From assembly GCA_900095095.1 (NCBI GenBank), contig FMBT01000353.1, positions 62,001-126,000 on the forward strand: a stretch of DNA of 64,000 nt, read 5' to 3'. Below, piece after piece: positions 22,539-34,332 of the stretch (position 1 is its first letter; every line of letters starts with the position of its first letter). Both the position numbers and the translations under genes were made by a program. This stretch comes from Fragilariopsis cylindrus CCMP1102 (lineage: Eukaryota; Bacillariophyta; Bacillariophyceae; Bacillariales; Bacillariaceae). The notes under the pieces were generated by a model. It saw only the letters and a program-made list of their open reading frames with translations, was not told the origin of the DNA and ran no database searches.

Positions 22539-22703
22539 TTATTGTTGTTTATTTATAAATACGTACCCAATTAGTGTCGACTTTCGGACTTGGTAGTCTC
22601 TAGCAACTGCAGCGCTAGTATTAGCACCTGTAACAGTTATGTTACCCATCGAACCTACTCTTTTAATGGTAGAACCATTTTCGTCTGTTGCTTGTAGTGC
22701 CAT
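22539..22703 (-). CDS. Possible small protein gene or first exon
   Basis: A 54-codon frame starts at the ATG at 22703 in good context (AAAAGATGG), with natural-looking composition (MALQATDENGSTIKRVGSMG, NITVTGANTSAAVARDYQ). Inside it, GTACGT at 22566-22561 could be a splice donor. Splicing to a pyrimidine-rich acceptor near 22457 would end the protein a few residues later (about 53 aa) within the 22237-22538 gap before the KCS gene. I do not recognise the family. Nothing else is visible in 22237-22538. Confidence 0.35.
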   Translation of the reverse strand: MALQATDENGSTIKRVGSMGNITVTGANTSAAVARDYQVRKSTLIGYVFINKQQ

Positions 22704-23731
22704 CTTTTCCTTTATTTTTGTGGTATCTTCCTGTCGTTCGTCGTTCGTCGTCGTCGTCGTCGTATCGTTGGGTTCTTGACCGTTTGTGTTTTACTTTGTC
22801 TCCTGTCGATGTTACTTTTTCTCTTCCCACTACGTTGGATTGATGGGTTGTTTATTTGTTTGTTTGCTTCGATAGAAATATGTTTATATTCGTGGCTCCT
22901 GCTACACAATATAATCTGGGACAGAGATCTGGTGAGCGAGGATGTACAGTATCCAGAATTGAGGTGAGCAGGTTTCAAGTTGAGACGACGTGTCGAAAAC
23001 TACAAGCGTACGAATGGTGATGGAGATAAAAGATCGATTATTTGTGGGTCGAAAAAAAATGATGTCGATGAAAAGTATGATTTACGTCATCGTCTCAAAA
23101 GTTTCACGCGGTGACACCTTAAAATTTGGATTTGTTGCTTATGCCATGCATGGGAATCAATCAACATAATGAGACGAACCGTGACTGATCATAATATGTG
23201 GCATGACATCATGAATACGTGATGACGTGTATCTTCTAGCGACTCCTCGACTCGTTCGACTAAAATCGAAGTTGAAGATGCTTTACTGTACCGTATTGTA
23301 CAATTGTCGTAGTAAAAAAATATAGTATAATATACAATTGTGACATTATATTTGGTTGGTAATTCATGGTATTACTAGAAGTACTTTACAGTCCCTTGCT
23401 TTTTAAGAATTTCATATTATTTATTGCTGCAATAGCAGTGTGCAACGTCTTTGCAGGAATAGTATAGCGAAGCCAAATGAGTGATTCATTATTATAAGTA
23501 TTGCACTACTATAATTATAATGAAGAGGATTACTATTTTTACATGGATTCGATTTGAATTTTTGTCTAATGTATTACTATTGGTGGTTTGGATCATCAAC
23601 TTCGTGTAGTTAGTAATGTTATACATAGCATATGTTCCAGATGATTCGACTGGGTAACAATAACTACAAACTAAAACTAATACAGTAGTCTTGTCACAGA
23701 CTACTATATGTACCGTGCTTGCAACAACAAA
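22704..23731. other. Intergenic, no gene seen
   Basis: It holds a (CGT)n-like run near 22743-22763 and CRE-like hexamers, ACGTCA at 23084-23089 and TGACGT at 23223-23228. These resemble diatom CO2/cAMP-responsive elements but are common by chance. No coding signal. Confidence 0.5.
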
Positions 23732-24625
23732 TTAAGATAGTGTGGCAATGACGTTCTTTTTGTAGTTCGCAATCCCGTCTTGATTTTTTGATTTTCGTTT
23801 GTCGCTTTCAAGGAATGCTTTTATACATTCATGTTGTTTCGTTTGTTGATGGAAAGCTTTTAAAAGAGGGTAATCATTTTCAAATGACGATGAAAGATGA
23901 TGCGGTTCGATTTCTTCAAGGAGTTCCCATAGTCGAAAATCTGGATAAGTGTAATCATTCCCAACTAAGAATAATGATGATCCATCCTTCTGTTGCTGTT
24001 GTTGTTGTTGACATTTCAAACGTCGTTCAAATAAGGGAAGATACTTTGCATCAGCTTTATGGAGTTTCGTTAATTGTTCTTCAGTCGGTTCGTACGAAAG
24101 ACAAAATTCGAAAGCATAAACACTCATTTGACGCCAGTCGGTTATACTTTCATTTAACATATCACACATGACTTCTTGTTCCGCATCACTCCCACATAGA
24201 TTATGTTTTTTCGCTAAGTAACGTATGATAGCACCAGATTGGACGAGTTTTAATCCATCAATACAAAGTAACGGTAATTGATTCACTAACAAATATCCAT
24301 TTTCACGGAGCGTATCGACCTGTTTCTTCTTGGTGATATGAGTAATATCTGGTTCATAATCCGGAACGTGCTCCTTGTAATCTTCATCGCACACGGCTAA
24401 CAAAATTCGAATACTTTCCGCCTTCCCACGTCCGTTCCAGTAAGTGAATGTAGTAGTCGTTTTAGCTTCGACTTCTGATTCTGATTCGACTATAATGCTT
24501 GATTGACTGAATCTCTTTATATTAGAGCTGGCGGACGACTGATGAGATCGAGTAGGAATGCACGGGAGTCGGTTGAGATTATTAGGGCTGATAGAAATAA
24601 AGGAAGTTAAGAACAACAAACGCAT
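23732..24625 (-). CDS. Glutathione S-transferase, alpha/mu/sigma-like fold
   Basis: 297 aa, ATG at 24625. It catalyses glutathione conjugation or related redox/isomerase reactions. The N-terminal thioredoxin-like domain starts near residue 55 with FTYWNGRGKAESIRILLA, where Tyr is the likely catalytic residue. It contains the cis-Pro loop LVNQLPLLCIDGL and the glutathione-binding QSGAIIRYLAKKHNL. The all-alpha C-terminal domain has the N-capping region YTYPDFRLWELLEEI. A short Gln run near residue 215 is a lineage-specific insertion. The ~50 residues before the domain include a hydrophobic start (MRLLFLTSFISI) that could be a signal or transit peptide; no clear ASAFAP motif is seen. The gene is intact and intronless. 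Confidence 0.9.
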   Translation of the reverse strand: MRLLFLTSFISISPNNLNRLPCIPTRSHQSSASSNIKRFSQSSIIVESESEVEAKTTTTFTYWNGRGKAESIRILLAVCDEDYKEHVPDYEPDITHITKKKQVDTLRENGYLLVNQLPLLCIDGLKLVQSGAIIRYLAKKHNLCGSDAEQEVMCDMLNESITDWRQMSVYAFEFCLSYEPTEEQLTKLHKADAKYLPLFERRLKCQQQQQQQKDGSSLFLVGNDYTYPDFRLWELLEEIEPHHLSSSFENDYPLLKAFHQQTKQHECIKAFLESDKRKSKNQDGIANYKKNVIATLS

Positions 24626-25308
24626 CTGTGCGATAGCAAAGGCGCGCTAATCTATTGGATCAACACAATTGCAGTCTCTACCCGGCAGAAAAACTAAGAC
24701 CTTGAGCCGTGTTAAGAAAACAGCTATTAAAGTAGTCAAGAGAAGAGACAAGACTTGTGATATCTTCTGTCAGAGCAAATAAATATTTTTTGATTTCAAA
24801 TTGACATCGCGTTTGCGTCGTGAATAAATAACAATAATGATTGGATGACAAAGTGTGACACAGTGTATTTTGTACGTGAAAATAAACAATATGGCCTAAA
24901 ACTCTCAAGACTCGGCTCAAGAAGCCAAAAACATCGACAGAATCAGATCCAGTAAAATTGTCTTTTTCTTTCAGCATCTTAGTTGTAGATCTTTACAGAA
25001 AATCAAGAATACGAATACACCGTACCTAAAGTTCTCGTCAGTAATAGTTTCCTAGAGTGGCATACATCGAATATATCAAAGAAAAAATTATCTTTCAAAA
25101 TTTATAAGGAAAGGAAAGCGACACTTCATTTGCTATATTGCCACAACAATGTCTTGCATGCTATTGTTATATCTGATTGTTCTACAAGGACCGTACAAGA
25201 TATACTGAACTTGTTTCCATTCTTTTCCCGATCTTTCTGCTTCTCGTTACGTTTAATTTTTCTTCTTTTCTTATCATATACATTGTAAAGAACTTTATAT
25301 TAGTTAAG
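24626..25308. other. Intergenic, no gene seen
   Basis: AT-rich. A 99-codon minus-strand frame at 24678-24977 has no family resemblance and is probably random. Confidence 0.5.
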
Positions 25309-26334
25309 CTAGCTAAAAAGATCGTCCGTTAAATCATCGGAACCAAACAAATCATCCAACGATGATTCGATATCCGCCTCCAGATCAAGAAGATCGTCGC
25401 TGCTATTACTAAGAGAAGAATCCGACGATGAACCATCTTCATCGTCAGCTTCTGCATCCGCTATAATTCCAGCAGCAGCAAGCTCCTCTGATACAGCCTT
25501 CTTCTCTTTCAATCGTTCTTCTCTTTTCTTTTTCTTTTCTTTATCTGATGCTCTACGATCAGCACCAACTTGCTTAACAACCTCAGGACGGGGTGTAAAA
25601 ATCAAAGACAAATTCCGTCCTTCGCGTTTGGGCCGTCCTTCTCTGACACAAGTATCTTCCATTTCCATTGCAAGTTTGTCTAACAATTCGAATCCTAACT
25701 TGTCGTGTTGTATTTCCCTTCCACGAAACGCTATAGAACATTTAACACGATTTCCTTGATTTAAAAATTTCAATGCAGCCTTTTTACGAACTTCATAATC
25801 ATGTACGTCAATCTTGTAGGACATTTTAACTTCTTTAACTTCGGTTGCCTTTGAATTCTTCTTAACTTCCTTTGCTTTCTTTTCTTTCATGTATCGGTAT
25901 TTGGAATAATCAACAATTTTAGCAACGGGTGGGTCCGAATTGGGATTAAGTAAAATAACATCAAGTCCACCCATTTCTTTTGCCTTGGCCAGTGCCTCTG
26001 CCTTTGTCATTACACCTAATGCTTCATCCTTACCCTTTGCGTTGGGTGTTGTCACACGAAGTTCATCGAATTGAATTTCATCGTTCATTGGTGGTTTCTT
26101 TTCTTTTACAGGTGCACGTCTCATCATGTTCATGTTACGTCGAGCCATGAATAATGCCGATGATGTGGGGGACAATTGCTGCTGTTCTGGAATACTTATT
26201 TGTTGTAGAGAAGAAAGTCCGATACGAGGTACGAACCCTTGAACAACAGCAACGACCGAAAAAGTTGTAGCAAGTACAAGGAGGAGGGCCGATGGTCCCC
26301 CTATCCTGGATGCTCCTACTGGTCGACAATTCAT
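25309..26334 (-). CDS. infC: Translation initiation factor IF-3, plastid
   Basis: 341 aa from the ATG at 26334; the frame is open further upstream, but this ATG begins a classic targeting sequence. The signal peptide (MNCRPVGASRIGGPSALLLV onward) ends at VVQG-FVPRIG, the diatom ASAFAP-type site, so the product should work on plastid ribosomes. The N-terminal IF-3 domain is at about 90-165 (NDEIQFDELRVTT, GVMTKAEALAKAKEMGGLDV, NPNSDPPVAKIVDYSKYRY). The C-terminal domain is at about 170-260 (EVKMSYKIDVHDYEVRKKAA, FLNQGNRVKCSIAFRGREI). A basic then acidic Ser/Asp-rich tail of about 75 residues is added, as in other plastid IF-3 proteins. The factor prevents premature subunit joining and proofreads start-codon selection. 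The gene is intact. Confidence 0.94.
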   Translation of the reverse strand: MNCRPVGASRIGGPSALLLVLATTFSVVAVVQGFVPRIGLSSLQQISIPEQQQLSPTSSALFMARRNMNMMRRAPVKEKKPPMNDEIQFDELRVTTPNAKGKDEALGVMTKAEALAKAKEMGGLDVILLNPNSDPPVAKIVDYSKYRYMKEKKAKEVKKNSKATEVKEVKMSYKIDVHDYEVRKKAALKFLNQGNRVKCSIAFRGREIQHDKLGFELLDKLAMEMEDTCVREGRPKREGRNLSLIFTPRPEVVKQVGADRRASDKEKKKKREERLKEKKAVSEELAAAGIIADAEADDEDGSSSDSSLSNSSDDLLDLEADIESSLDDLFGSDDLTDDLFS

Positions 26335-27597
26335 TTTCAGTATATTATATATTCTTGCCTTTGGAGGTTTATTTGTCTGGGTGTTCTGGAACTGCTTGAT
26401 AACAATAGTCTGGGAAAGGTGATGTTTGTGAAGCAAGCAGTAACGGACACAGTCAACAGGGAAAAGCAGTTGGTGGAGAATGAAAGAAAATGAAAGGTAG
26501 CGATGAGTGACGTTACGCGTGACACAGTGTGATTGCGTGTTAAATAAATCATTTTAAAAACGCCGGAAGAGGCAAGACGGCGTGATTTAAAAAAAATGAA
26601 AAATATGGTCAGAATTCCATTCCTTCCTTGTAAAATCGAGCATACAATCAAATTGGGCTATTCAATTGCTAATCCTTTTTTCTTGCATGTTGACACTTAA
26701 TTTTAATTGCCTCCTTCTTGCCACAATGTCAATATGCTGTCCATCAGAGTGCAGTGAGCCAAAGCTTGAGTACCAACTGTTAATACAATATGCTTACTAG
26801 TTTTACATAATATATGATCATCTGCGTTTGATTAGATTTTACTGTAAAGGCTCCATGAGCACCTTATTTTCCAACAGAAGCAAGAAGATCTCTCTCATTG
26901 TCTATCATTCATTACAAATGAATAAGCCACTTGGATTGAATGGAGCCTTATTTCATTGCAACTAGAAATTGCTGGGTCAATGGTAGTAATTATACATGAG
27001 ATACCATCTTTGTGGAGTAGCACCGGTCCCATACAAGCATCACTGCATGTGTAGTAGTAAAAGCATCATTAAATACCGTAACCCTTATGTGCACTATGCC
27101 ACAGCAGGAGGGTAGATACCTTACAACAACATTGTCTTTCTCCTCTCCTCATAATATTTTGATACCATTAATTTGTCATAAATACAAGACTGTTGATGAT
27201 CGATCTATCAGTTATTCTTGGTGTTATTGTTCTCAAATGTTATACTTGTATGGCAATACTTGTATTGCGTAAATGTGCATTTTCTCCAGGTTTTTTTAGT
27301 GCAGGGGGCATACATAAAATATAAAAGGAATTTGCCGTATTCTTCGGTTATTTTTACCATAATAAACAAAAAATTTGAAACACGACAGCTGGCGTTGTTA
27401 GTACTGGTAAACACGCGCTTAATGCGTTTAACACGACAGATCGTGAGAAGATGAACCCTTTTGGTGCGAGGATACGAAAAGAGTGGAAAGACTCGTCGCA
27501 AGTGATGTTTATTTTTAATTTTTATTGAAGTTACACTAATTAACTCCGTTACGGTTCGCACGACACTTTCATTATTGCTTACCATTTATCATCAACC
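26335..27597. other. Intergenic, divergent promoter region
   Basis: It lies between IF-3 (minus) and the DUF6824 gene (plus). Only short frames without motifs occur. No RNA gene is recognised. Confidence 0.55.
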
Positions 27598-28901
27598 ATG
27601 TCGGACCAAATCAAGGAACCACATCCTCATGATGTGTTATCGGGGAGAGGAAATTATGTAAACTATCACGATGGGAATGAGTATTTTCGTAAGATGGTTC
27701 GAGATCACAAAGTTGATTACGTGAATTGTCCTAAGCAACAGAAGGGAAAATTCTCAAAATTGATTGTTGATAAAATAAAACAACGTAATCCTCCCGGTCG
27801 CTTTCTCAAACAAGTTAAGGATTCAAAATTATGGTATGATATCGGAGAGAAGAAGGCATTAGATAAAACACGACAAGCTCTTCGAGAAGGAGCACCAGAA
27901 CTCATGCAGAATGATTCGCCGGGATAGAGGATGGAAGCGGCCATAATCTCGTACAAAGTGTAGGTGAAACGTCTGTCCGACCATCAGCAATTTCGGTTTT
28001 TTTTTATTTTTCGACGATAATAATTCTTACTGAATGAACTTTCTTTCTTTCTTTCACTGCTGTACTTATACTTTTTCTTTATTTAGCGACATTCACCATC
28101 AGAACAACAGTTCCAAAACAGTGAACTTTCTATCTTACAACAATCGATTATGAGTGGTAACTTTGATGGGAGTGGGTTCATGTCTAACGTATCCCCCGGC
28201 GGCGGTGGCGGTGGCGGGATGATGTCTCAAAATGGTTTGATTGCGGCAGGGTTGTCACCACAAATAATGGCATCTCCCCTATATGCTTCTCCTGGAATGA
28301 GTATGTCAAATAGTGCAACGCCGTCATCAAATAACTTGATGAGTCAACGATTCGGTAATCGAACGGGCGGGATGAATTTATCACAAGTCATACCACCACC
28401 CCAAGTCCATCCACCGGATCAAAACACGAGTAATATTAATTCGATGTCGATGATGCAACAACAACAGCAGCAGCTTCAGCAACAACAAGCACTACAACAA
28501 GAAAGGGAGAAACTTATTATACAACAACAGCGACAGGAGCAAAAAAAACAACTACGGCTTCTTCAGCAACAACAATACCTACGACAGCACAGCAACAGCA
28601 GCAACAACAACAACAAGCACGACGTCAATCATATACATCACAGCAGCAACAGGAAATACTTCTGAATGCCACGGCTGTGATGGGTAATAATCAATTAGGT
28701 ATGACGAGCCCACAGCAGCGGCAACAACAACAACAACAGCCGGAACAAATACATATGGATCAACTAAGAATAAATAAACTAAAAGAGAAACAACAGCTGC
28801 TGCAACAACAAATCAATGAACATAAACAACTTGAAGAACAACTGAGAAAACAACAACAAATGGATCAGCACAGCAGAATCAGCAACAGCAACAGCAAACA
28901 A

Positions 28902-28932
<31 letters not shown>

Positions 28933-29645
28933 AACAACAACAACAGCAAAATCCATCCGAAATGCAAAAACTTCAAAGTAGGTTGGGAGAAATTTATAAC
29001 ACGGACGCATTCTTGGATCCGACACCCATTCATAGCAACGAAATGTCGGGAGTACAGTCGTCGTCTTCATATCAACATCGTCAACAACAGCAGCAACAGC
29101 AACACAATGAAGAAGGTAGCGATAACGACTCAGAACGTTTTCGAACGTTAAAACGAGAAAATAGTCTCAAAATGGAAAGCGTATTCGATCCGGAGGATAC
29201 TGTAACACTTACTGAGGGGAAGAAAAAATTCGATGCAAGTGCAATGAGTATGTCAGGAACGAGTTTATCAATGGGGGATTTTGGCGAAGAGAGTGAACTT
29301 AGTGCTCTATTTGATGCATCGATGCAAATTACTCCTGGAAATTATGTCGTCGGTCTGAACGATAGAGGAAATCGATCTCAATCAAATTCATTGTCACCAA
29401 AGCGAGAGAGGGTTATGAAATCATCATCGACGCCGTCGACCGAAGGTAATAATTATAAAGATAAACATGCAGCTCTTCTTGGTATGAGTCTTGCAACTAT
29501 TGGTTCGTCGTCAGGATTTGATTATTCAGGATCACTTAAGACACCCTCGACTGCCGGAGAAAAATCCAGTAGTAGTGGTAGTATGAATATGAGTTGTGAC
29601 AGTTCCTTAAGTCATCTATTTGAGGACTCTATTAAAGAAAGATAG
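27598..29645 (+). CDS. DUF6824-type domain protein with long poly-Gln region
   Basis: Residues 8-105 form a domain expanded in diatoms, which I match to DUF6824: HDVLSGRGNYVNYHDGNEYF, GKFSKLIVDKIKQRNPPGRF, LWYDIGEKKALDKTRQALRE. Exon 1 is 27598-27959, the intron 27960-28086 (127 nt, GTAGGT...TTTAG), exon 2 28087-29645. Two places need one extra base: near 27921 (GGG to GGGG, giving GIEDGSGHNLVQS before the intron) and near 28545 (within an A8 run, giving KKTTTASSATTIPTTAQQQQ). With them the protein is about 640 aa. The rest is Gln/Ser/Asn-rich, with an acidic C-terminal region (LSMGDFGEESELSALFDASM, SCDSSLSHLFEDS) resembling activation domains. The domain and composition suggest a nuclear regulator, but DUF6824 has no proven activity that I know of. 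Confidence 0.8.
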
Positions 29646-30131
29646 GAAAAGAGCGGGGGTGTATTAAATAACGGTATTGTATAATATTTTATCGATTTTA
29701 TCATAGTAATTTCCGTTGGGAATAATGTTATTATCTGTCCTTTGGTGTAGTTCAAAATATTACGGTGTGTTTGTATGGAATCGGCAATGATTAATTCTTT
29801 CTCTTTAATAATCTTTTCCGATAGAAATGTAATTAGTAAAGAAAGAAATCTTTCAACTTGTGAATTGCCATTATTACTATTATTTCAGATTAGAAATGTG
29901 CCTCCCTCTGCTCAGACAATAAAATAAAAGCAGAGAGCAGTTACCGACACATTTTTTAATTGAAACATCACTACTAAGTACCGTGATAGAAGATGCCTTT
30001 CCTCCTTCTGAAACTCCACAGCGTACTAATACCATGTACTTTCTCGTGAGTTCAACATTTCGTCTTCGGTAGATCGACGTTAGTCGTAGGATTGTCGCCC
30101 CCATTATTGGTTTCTTGTAATTCAGCTATAT
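29646..30131. other. Intergenic, no gene seen
   Basis: 3' flanks of the DUF6824 gene and the 7TM-like gene. No coding or structural signal. Confidence 0.55.
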
Positions 30132-31160
30132 CTAACTTACTTCTGAATCATTTTTATCTTCAGTATTTTTCGCTCTATTCGTAGCCCAATAATAGGAAAA
30201 GAAATCGAGTACCGGTTTTCGAACATCGGGTTTCGTCATAGTGATACAGGTCGATACAATCGGCTTGGCGGAACAAAGTAACGTTCGAGTTCCGTAGAAA
30301 TAACCAGCAAAATTTGTAAGTATAATGGTTGCGAAAACATGAAGAGTGCCATTCCTGGAACCCATACTGCGACGAATCAGAAAAAGATTCGGAAGAAATA
30401 ACCTTCATCCTACTGTTCGGACACGAGCTCAATAAACCACACCTCCAGATCATAACACATACGAAGAGAACCAAACCGACTGGAATTCCAACACTTTGGA
30501 TGAAGGAAAGAGAAAAGTAGATATAACCAGGAGCAATATCTCCCAGAAAATGCCCAAGGACAGCCAAGAGCATTGCAGAGCAGTAAACTGGTATTGCTTG
30601 TATTGTCACTTTGCAGAGACTTGGTGGATTAGTCCTACATATCCAAGAGGTTTTCTTCACGAAATCATATACCTCATAGGCTATGTCTACATTCAAATAT
30701 AGATCTGCTGTCACAAACATTATCATTCATACAACATTCCCGGGATGTCTTTTCTCAGAAAAAGAGGCCATAGCAATATATCCACTAATCGCTTCATTCC
30801 AGTAGTCGCGTGCAAAGCATCCGTATGCGCCAGGCCAAAGAAGATTGAAAAGTGCATCGGGAATTGCCAGGTATACAGGTATTTATTGGAACTGGATGCG
30901 ACTGGCGTATCTTGTTGTCTGCACCTGGATACAATTGATGTTTGTTGGTGATTCCTTTTCTCCTTCATAAGTAATCGTGACAAAATTGGAAAGACCAAAG
31001 CAGATGATATTAGAACTAAGAGATCATCAATCCAATGGACGAAACAAAAAGTTGTATCACTAAGGTTAAGCTGTTTCGTAATCTTTTCTTTCTTTACTGG
31101 ATGACCAAACTTTCGATAGAGTGGTCGAAGCGCATTTGCTTTCTTCGCACATTAGCGAAA
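30132..31160 (-). pseudogene. Frame-broken multi-pass (7TM, GPCR-like) membrane protein
   Basis: Hydrophobic segments lie in successive frames on the minus strand: FVHWIDDLLVLISSALVFPI near 31030, VYLAIPDALFNLLWPGAYGC near 30850, then FVTADLYLNVDIAYEVYDFV, IQAIPVYCSAMLLAVLGHFL and GIPVGLVLFVCVMIWRCGLL at 30720-30440. A C-terminal part follows (FATIILTNFAGYFYGTRTLL ... FFSYYWATNRAKN). The pattern, with an IPDALFNL block and a TADLYLN...YEV block, resembles a large diatom 7TM family that I remember as GPCR-like. One extra base near 30870 would join the first two parts, and two further single bases near 30350-30250 would join the last. An in-frame TGA at about 30726 also interrupts it. It may be a pseudogene or a gene hit by missing bases plus one true stop. 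The start is not identified. Confidence 0.5.
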
Positions 31161-31685
31161 CAAAACTTTAATCAGTCGATACGTCTACGTGATGATAACT
31201 GTCAATCTTACATTGCATTTTTTGTCTGCGTGATTCAAATTGCAGATAAGTAAGCTATACGTTTTATTTTTTATGTGTTACTTGAGATTTGAGAGCATGA
31301 TACTGAATAAGCAATTTCGTCTTTAAGAACAATGATGCAAGAACTTGTGAGTGAGTGAGTGGAAGCCTTCGATTTTTATTTGTCATCGAATAAGTTCCGA
31401 AGTGTAATTTGTAATTTCGTAATTTCACTAGTACCATTATTTCGTACTTTAAGTAGCTTAAGTGAAATTGATAAGCCCCATCACAGGTGTTATAAATCTT
31501 TCTGAAAAATTCTTTGACACAGATGCTCGACATGTCACATAACGAACATACTGTACTAAGTACTAACGTTACGCATGAGAAGTAACACAGTATTCATCAC
31601 AACACAGCAGCGAGATTGTCTACTGTAGTACATTGTAGTACATTGTAGTAGAAATAGTAAAGGTAGTAGTACTAGTAGTAGATAT
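31161..31685. other. Intergenic, divergent promoter region
   Basis: AT-rich, with no gene seen apart from a possible 5' part of the 7TM-like gene. Confidence 0.5.
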
Positions 31686-34208
31686 ATGACCAGCTTCTTA
31701 TTACGGACACTGTCCGCTACCACTACGAGGAGACCAGCCGCAACCGGACGTCGATCCACTCTGGCTGTCGTACTATTTTCGATTGTGGTAGTTGTTGTGA
31801 CAGTAGCTCTAGTCGAAGCTTTTGTTCCTTCACAGATACCAACTCGTAACAGGAGCATACCGACGACGACTGCTGCTGCTGCTGCCAACACCGGAAGATG
31901 CGATTCAATGGTGTCTATTCAAGAGAGAAGAAGAAGTGGAAGTGGTAGTACAAATTTATTTTCCACAACAATAAATTCCTCTTCGGATGTTCCAATAACA
32001 CCTCCTCCAAAGCAACAAAGTTCTGCAAATAGCGTCATTTGTGGTGGCGGTCCAGCGGGTTTGCTGACATCAATTATGTTGGCTCAAAAGTTTCCCAATC
32101 AAAAGGTGAGTGAGTGGCGCGCATTGTAACTGTATATTGTAGTGTTGTAACATTATATTATACTGTACTGCATGCATATTATTGTTCACTTTGGCTTATT
32201 CGCTATGGATGTGACTGTGATTATGACTACTGGTTTAATTTGATAAAGCCTACAGCCATATCTTGTTCTTTTCCGCTAAAGAACAATCGTAACATAATCC
32301 AATGCCTACCGTACTTGCTCCTGACACAAAATCATGGTGACTAAAAAACTTTAAACAAAAATTACGAAATAAATAAAAAACTCTATACTGATATAGATCA
32401 AAGTGTACGAGCGACTACCCGCACCATATTCGCCTACCGATTTGACTGTTTGGAATGATTTTGCTAAGTTTTATTTAATTGGATTGGGTGGTAGAGGACA
32501 GACAGCATTGGGAAAATTTGGTGTGTGGGACGAAGTTGAGGAGGTTAGTACGGCTGTTGTTGGTAGGAAAGACTGGTCACCCGGATCGGAAGAAGGTGTC
32601 GAACGGATCTTTGAGGGACGGAATAAACGAAAGTTTACAACCCAGGTATTACCCCGAGATAAATTAGTATCAGTATTGCATCAACATATCGTAGATAATT
32701 ATTCAAATGAACAAATTGAATTAAATTACGGATTCGAAGTCATGCCTGTTAAGTTTGATAATGACGATGATGACAATCAAAGTCACGCTGTCGTCGATAT
32801 TTACCGATGTCAAGGAGAAAAGGGAGATGAAGTCGACTGTGAAATGGACCCTATCGAGCGTATCTCAACAGATCTTTTGATCGCTGCGGATGGAACATCA
32901 AGAACAATAGCGAACTACATGGCAGAAACTGATCAACGTGAACGCAAGTCGATGAATTTGATTCAGAGGCTATTCGCAGGAAAACCTTTCAGTGTGACCC
33001 GATACATTGACGACAATCGGCGTGTGTATAAATCAATTCCAATGAAATTGCCAAAAATTGGAGACCAGATTTAAATTATTCTGCTAGATCGAAGGATGGT
33101 GGTATGAACATTGATGCGTTACCAGCGAATCGTGATGGTAGCTACTGTGGTATATTGCTTTTGAAAGAAGATGATCCGATGGCACAGGCCAACGTCGACC
33201 CTGAAACGTTACGAGGATTCTTGATGAGAAACTTCCTCAGTTTTCACCAATGCTCGACGATGAGGTCGTTGCACAGGTAGCGAAGAAGCATCCCTCGTTT
33301 CTACCATCGTTTCGATCCGTTGGTCCAAGATTAAACCAAGGCGATCATATCCTGATTTTGGGTGATTGTGCGCATACCGTTAAGGTAAGGATATTGAAAC
33401 CAGAAAAGTTGAATGACATCCAGGAAAAGAATAGAATTTTCCAGGAAACTAGTCAAAAAAGTTTGAATGACATCCAGGAAAAGAATAGAATTTTCCAGGA
33501 AACTAGTAGTAACAGTCGAACTTGCTTGTTCATATTCCATTTGCTTTCCTCCATTACTCATACAACTCATTATTTCTTTGTTTTTTCCTTCCTTCCTTCT
33601 TGTCGTCTCGTTTTACTAGCCTTACTTTGGTTTGGGTGCAAATTCAGCACTAGAAGATGTTTCGATATTTTCTGATTGCATCGACGATTCCAATGAAAAC
33701 ATGATAGATGCTGTCATGAGTTTCTCGTCGTAGAGCTAAAGATTCCGAAACACTTGTCCGTATTTCGAGAGAACTTGATCGTCCTGGTATACTCGGTACA
33801 GTCACATTTATCATCCCGATAATACTAGACGCCATATTTAACAAAATCAATCCAAGATTATTCGCACCTAATATCATATCTATGCTTCAACGAGACGATA
33901 TGACATTCAATCAAGTTGCACGACGGAAACGTCTTGATCGGACCGTTCAGGTTGCTGTACTTGCTTCGTTAATGACCGGTGCAACGTGGATGGCAAAGTT
34001 TGTAGTTGCAGCAATTGCTAAAGCTATCGGACGTCGTTCTTCGACCGTATCATTGGTTTTGGCAGGAATTTCCGCTGGTATGATCTACTCAAAAAAATCG
34101 TTGACACAATATTTAAATTCTGATATGGCACCCGCAGATGTTCTTGCCAAGATGAAATCTCCCATTACCGAAGATGGGGAAACAATGGAAAAGGATGTAA
34201 AAGCTTGA
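31686..34208 (+). CDS. FAD-dependent monooxygenase, plastid-targeted (kynurenine-3-monooxygenase-like)
   Basis: Exons: 31686-32105, 32397-33384, 33620-34208, with introns of 291 and 235 nt (GTGAGT...TATAG; GTAAGG...ACTAG). The N-terminus has a signal peptide ending VALVEA-FVPSQ (ASAFAP type), so plastid. FAD-binding motifs: VICGGGPAGLLTSIML, then IKVYERLP; DLLIAADGTSRT; and the conserved RLNQGDHILILGDCAHTVK-PYFGLGANSALEDV, split by intron 2. This is the PHBH-fold aromatic hydroxylase group. The C-terminus has a hydrophobic region (about 570-620) that may anchor it. Four single missing bases, near 33050, 33220 and two near 33715, must be allowed for a 666-aa protein. All exon phases then close. 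The substrate is not known; kynurenine is only the nearest familiar relative. Confidence 0.8.
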
Positions 34209-34332
34209 AAAAAATAATGATAGAAATAGCTAGCTAGGAAGAATCATTTTTTTTTAATGTTTATTTTTTTGTTCTACTAATACTGTTGCCGATAATGTTA
34301 ATTTACAATCGAAGCAAACGACGTCGGTAATT

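Noticed and set aside
23082-23228. TGACGT/ACGTCA hexamers as CO2-cAMP responsive promoter elements
   Set aside because: Hexamers are frequent by chance and no gene with known CO2 control starts here.
30720-30735. TGA in the 7TM-like gene read as selenocysteine because tRNA-Sec genes are nearby
   Set aside because: There is no SECIS-like element seen, no redox context, and the gene has other breaks.
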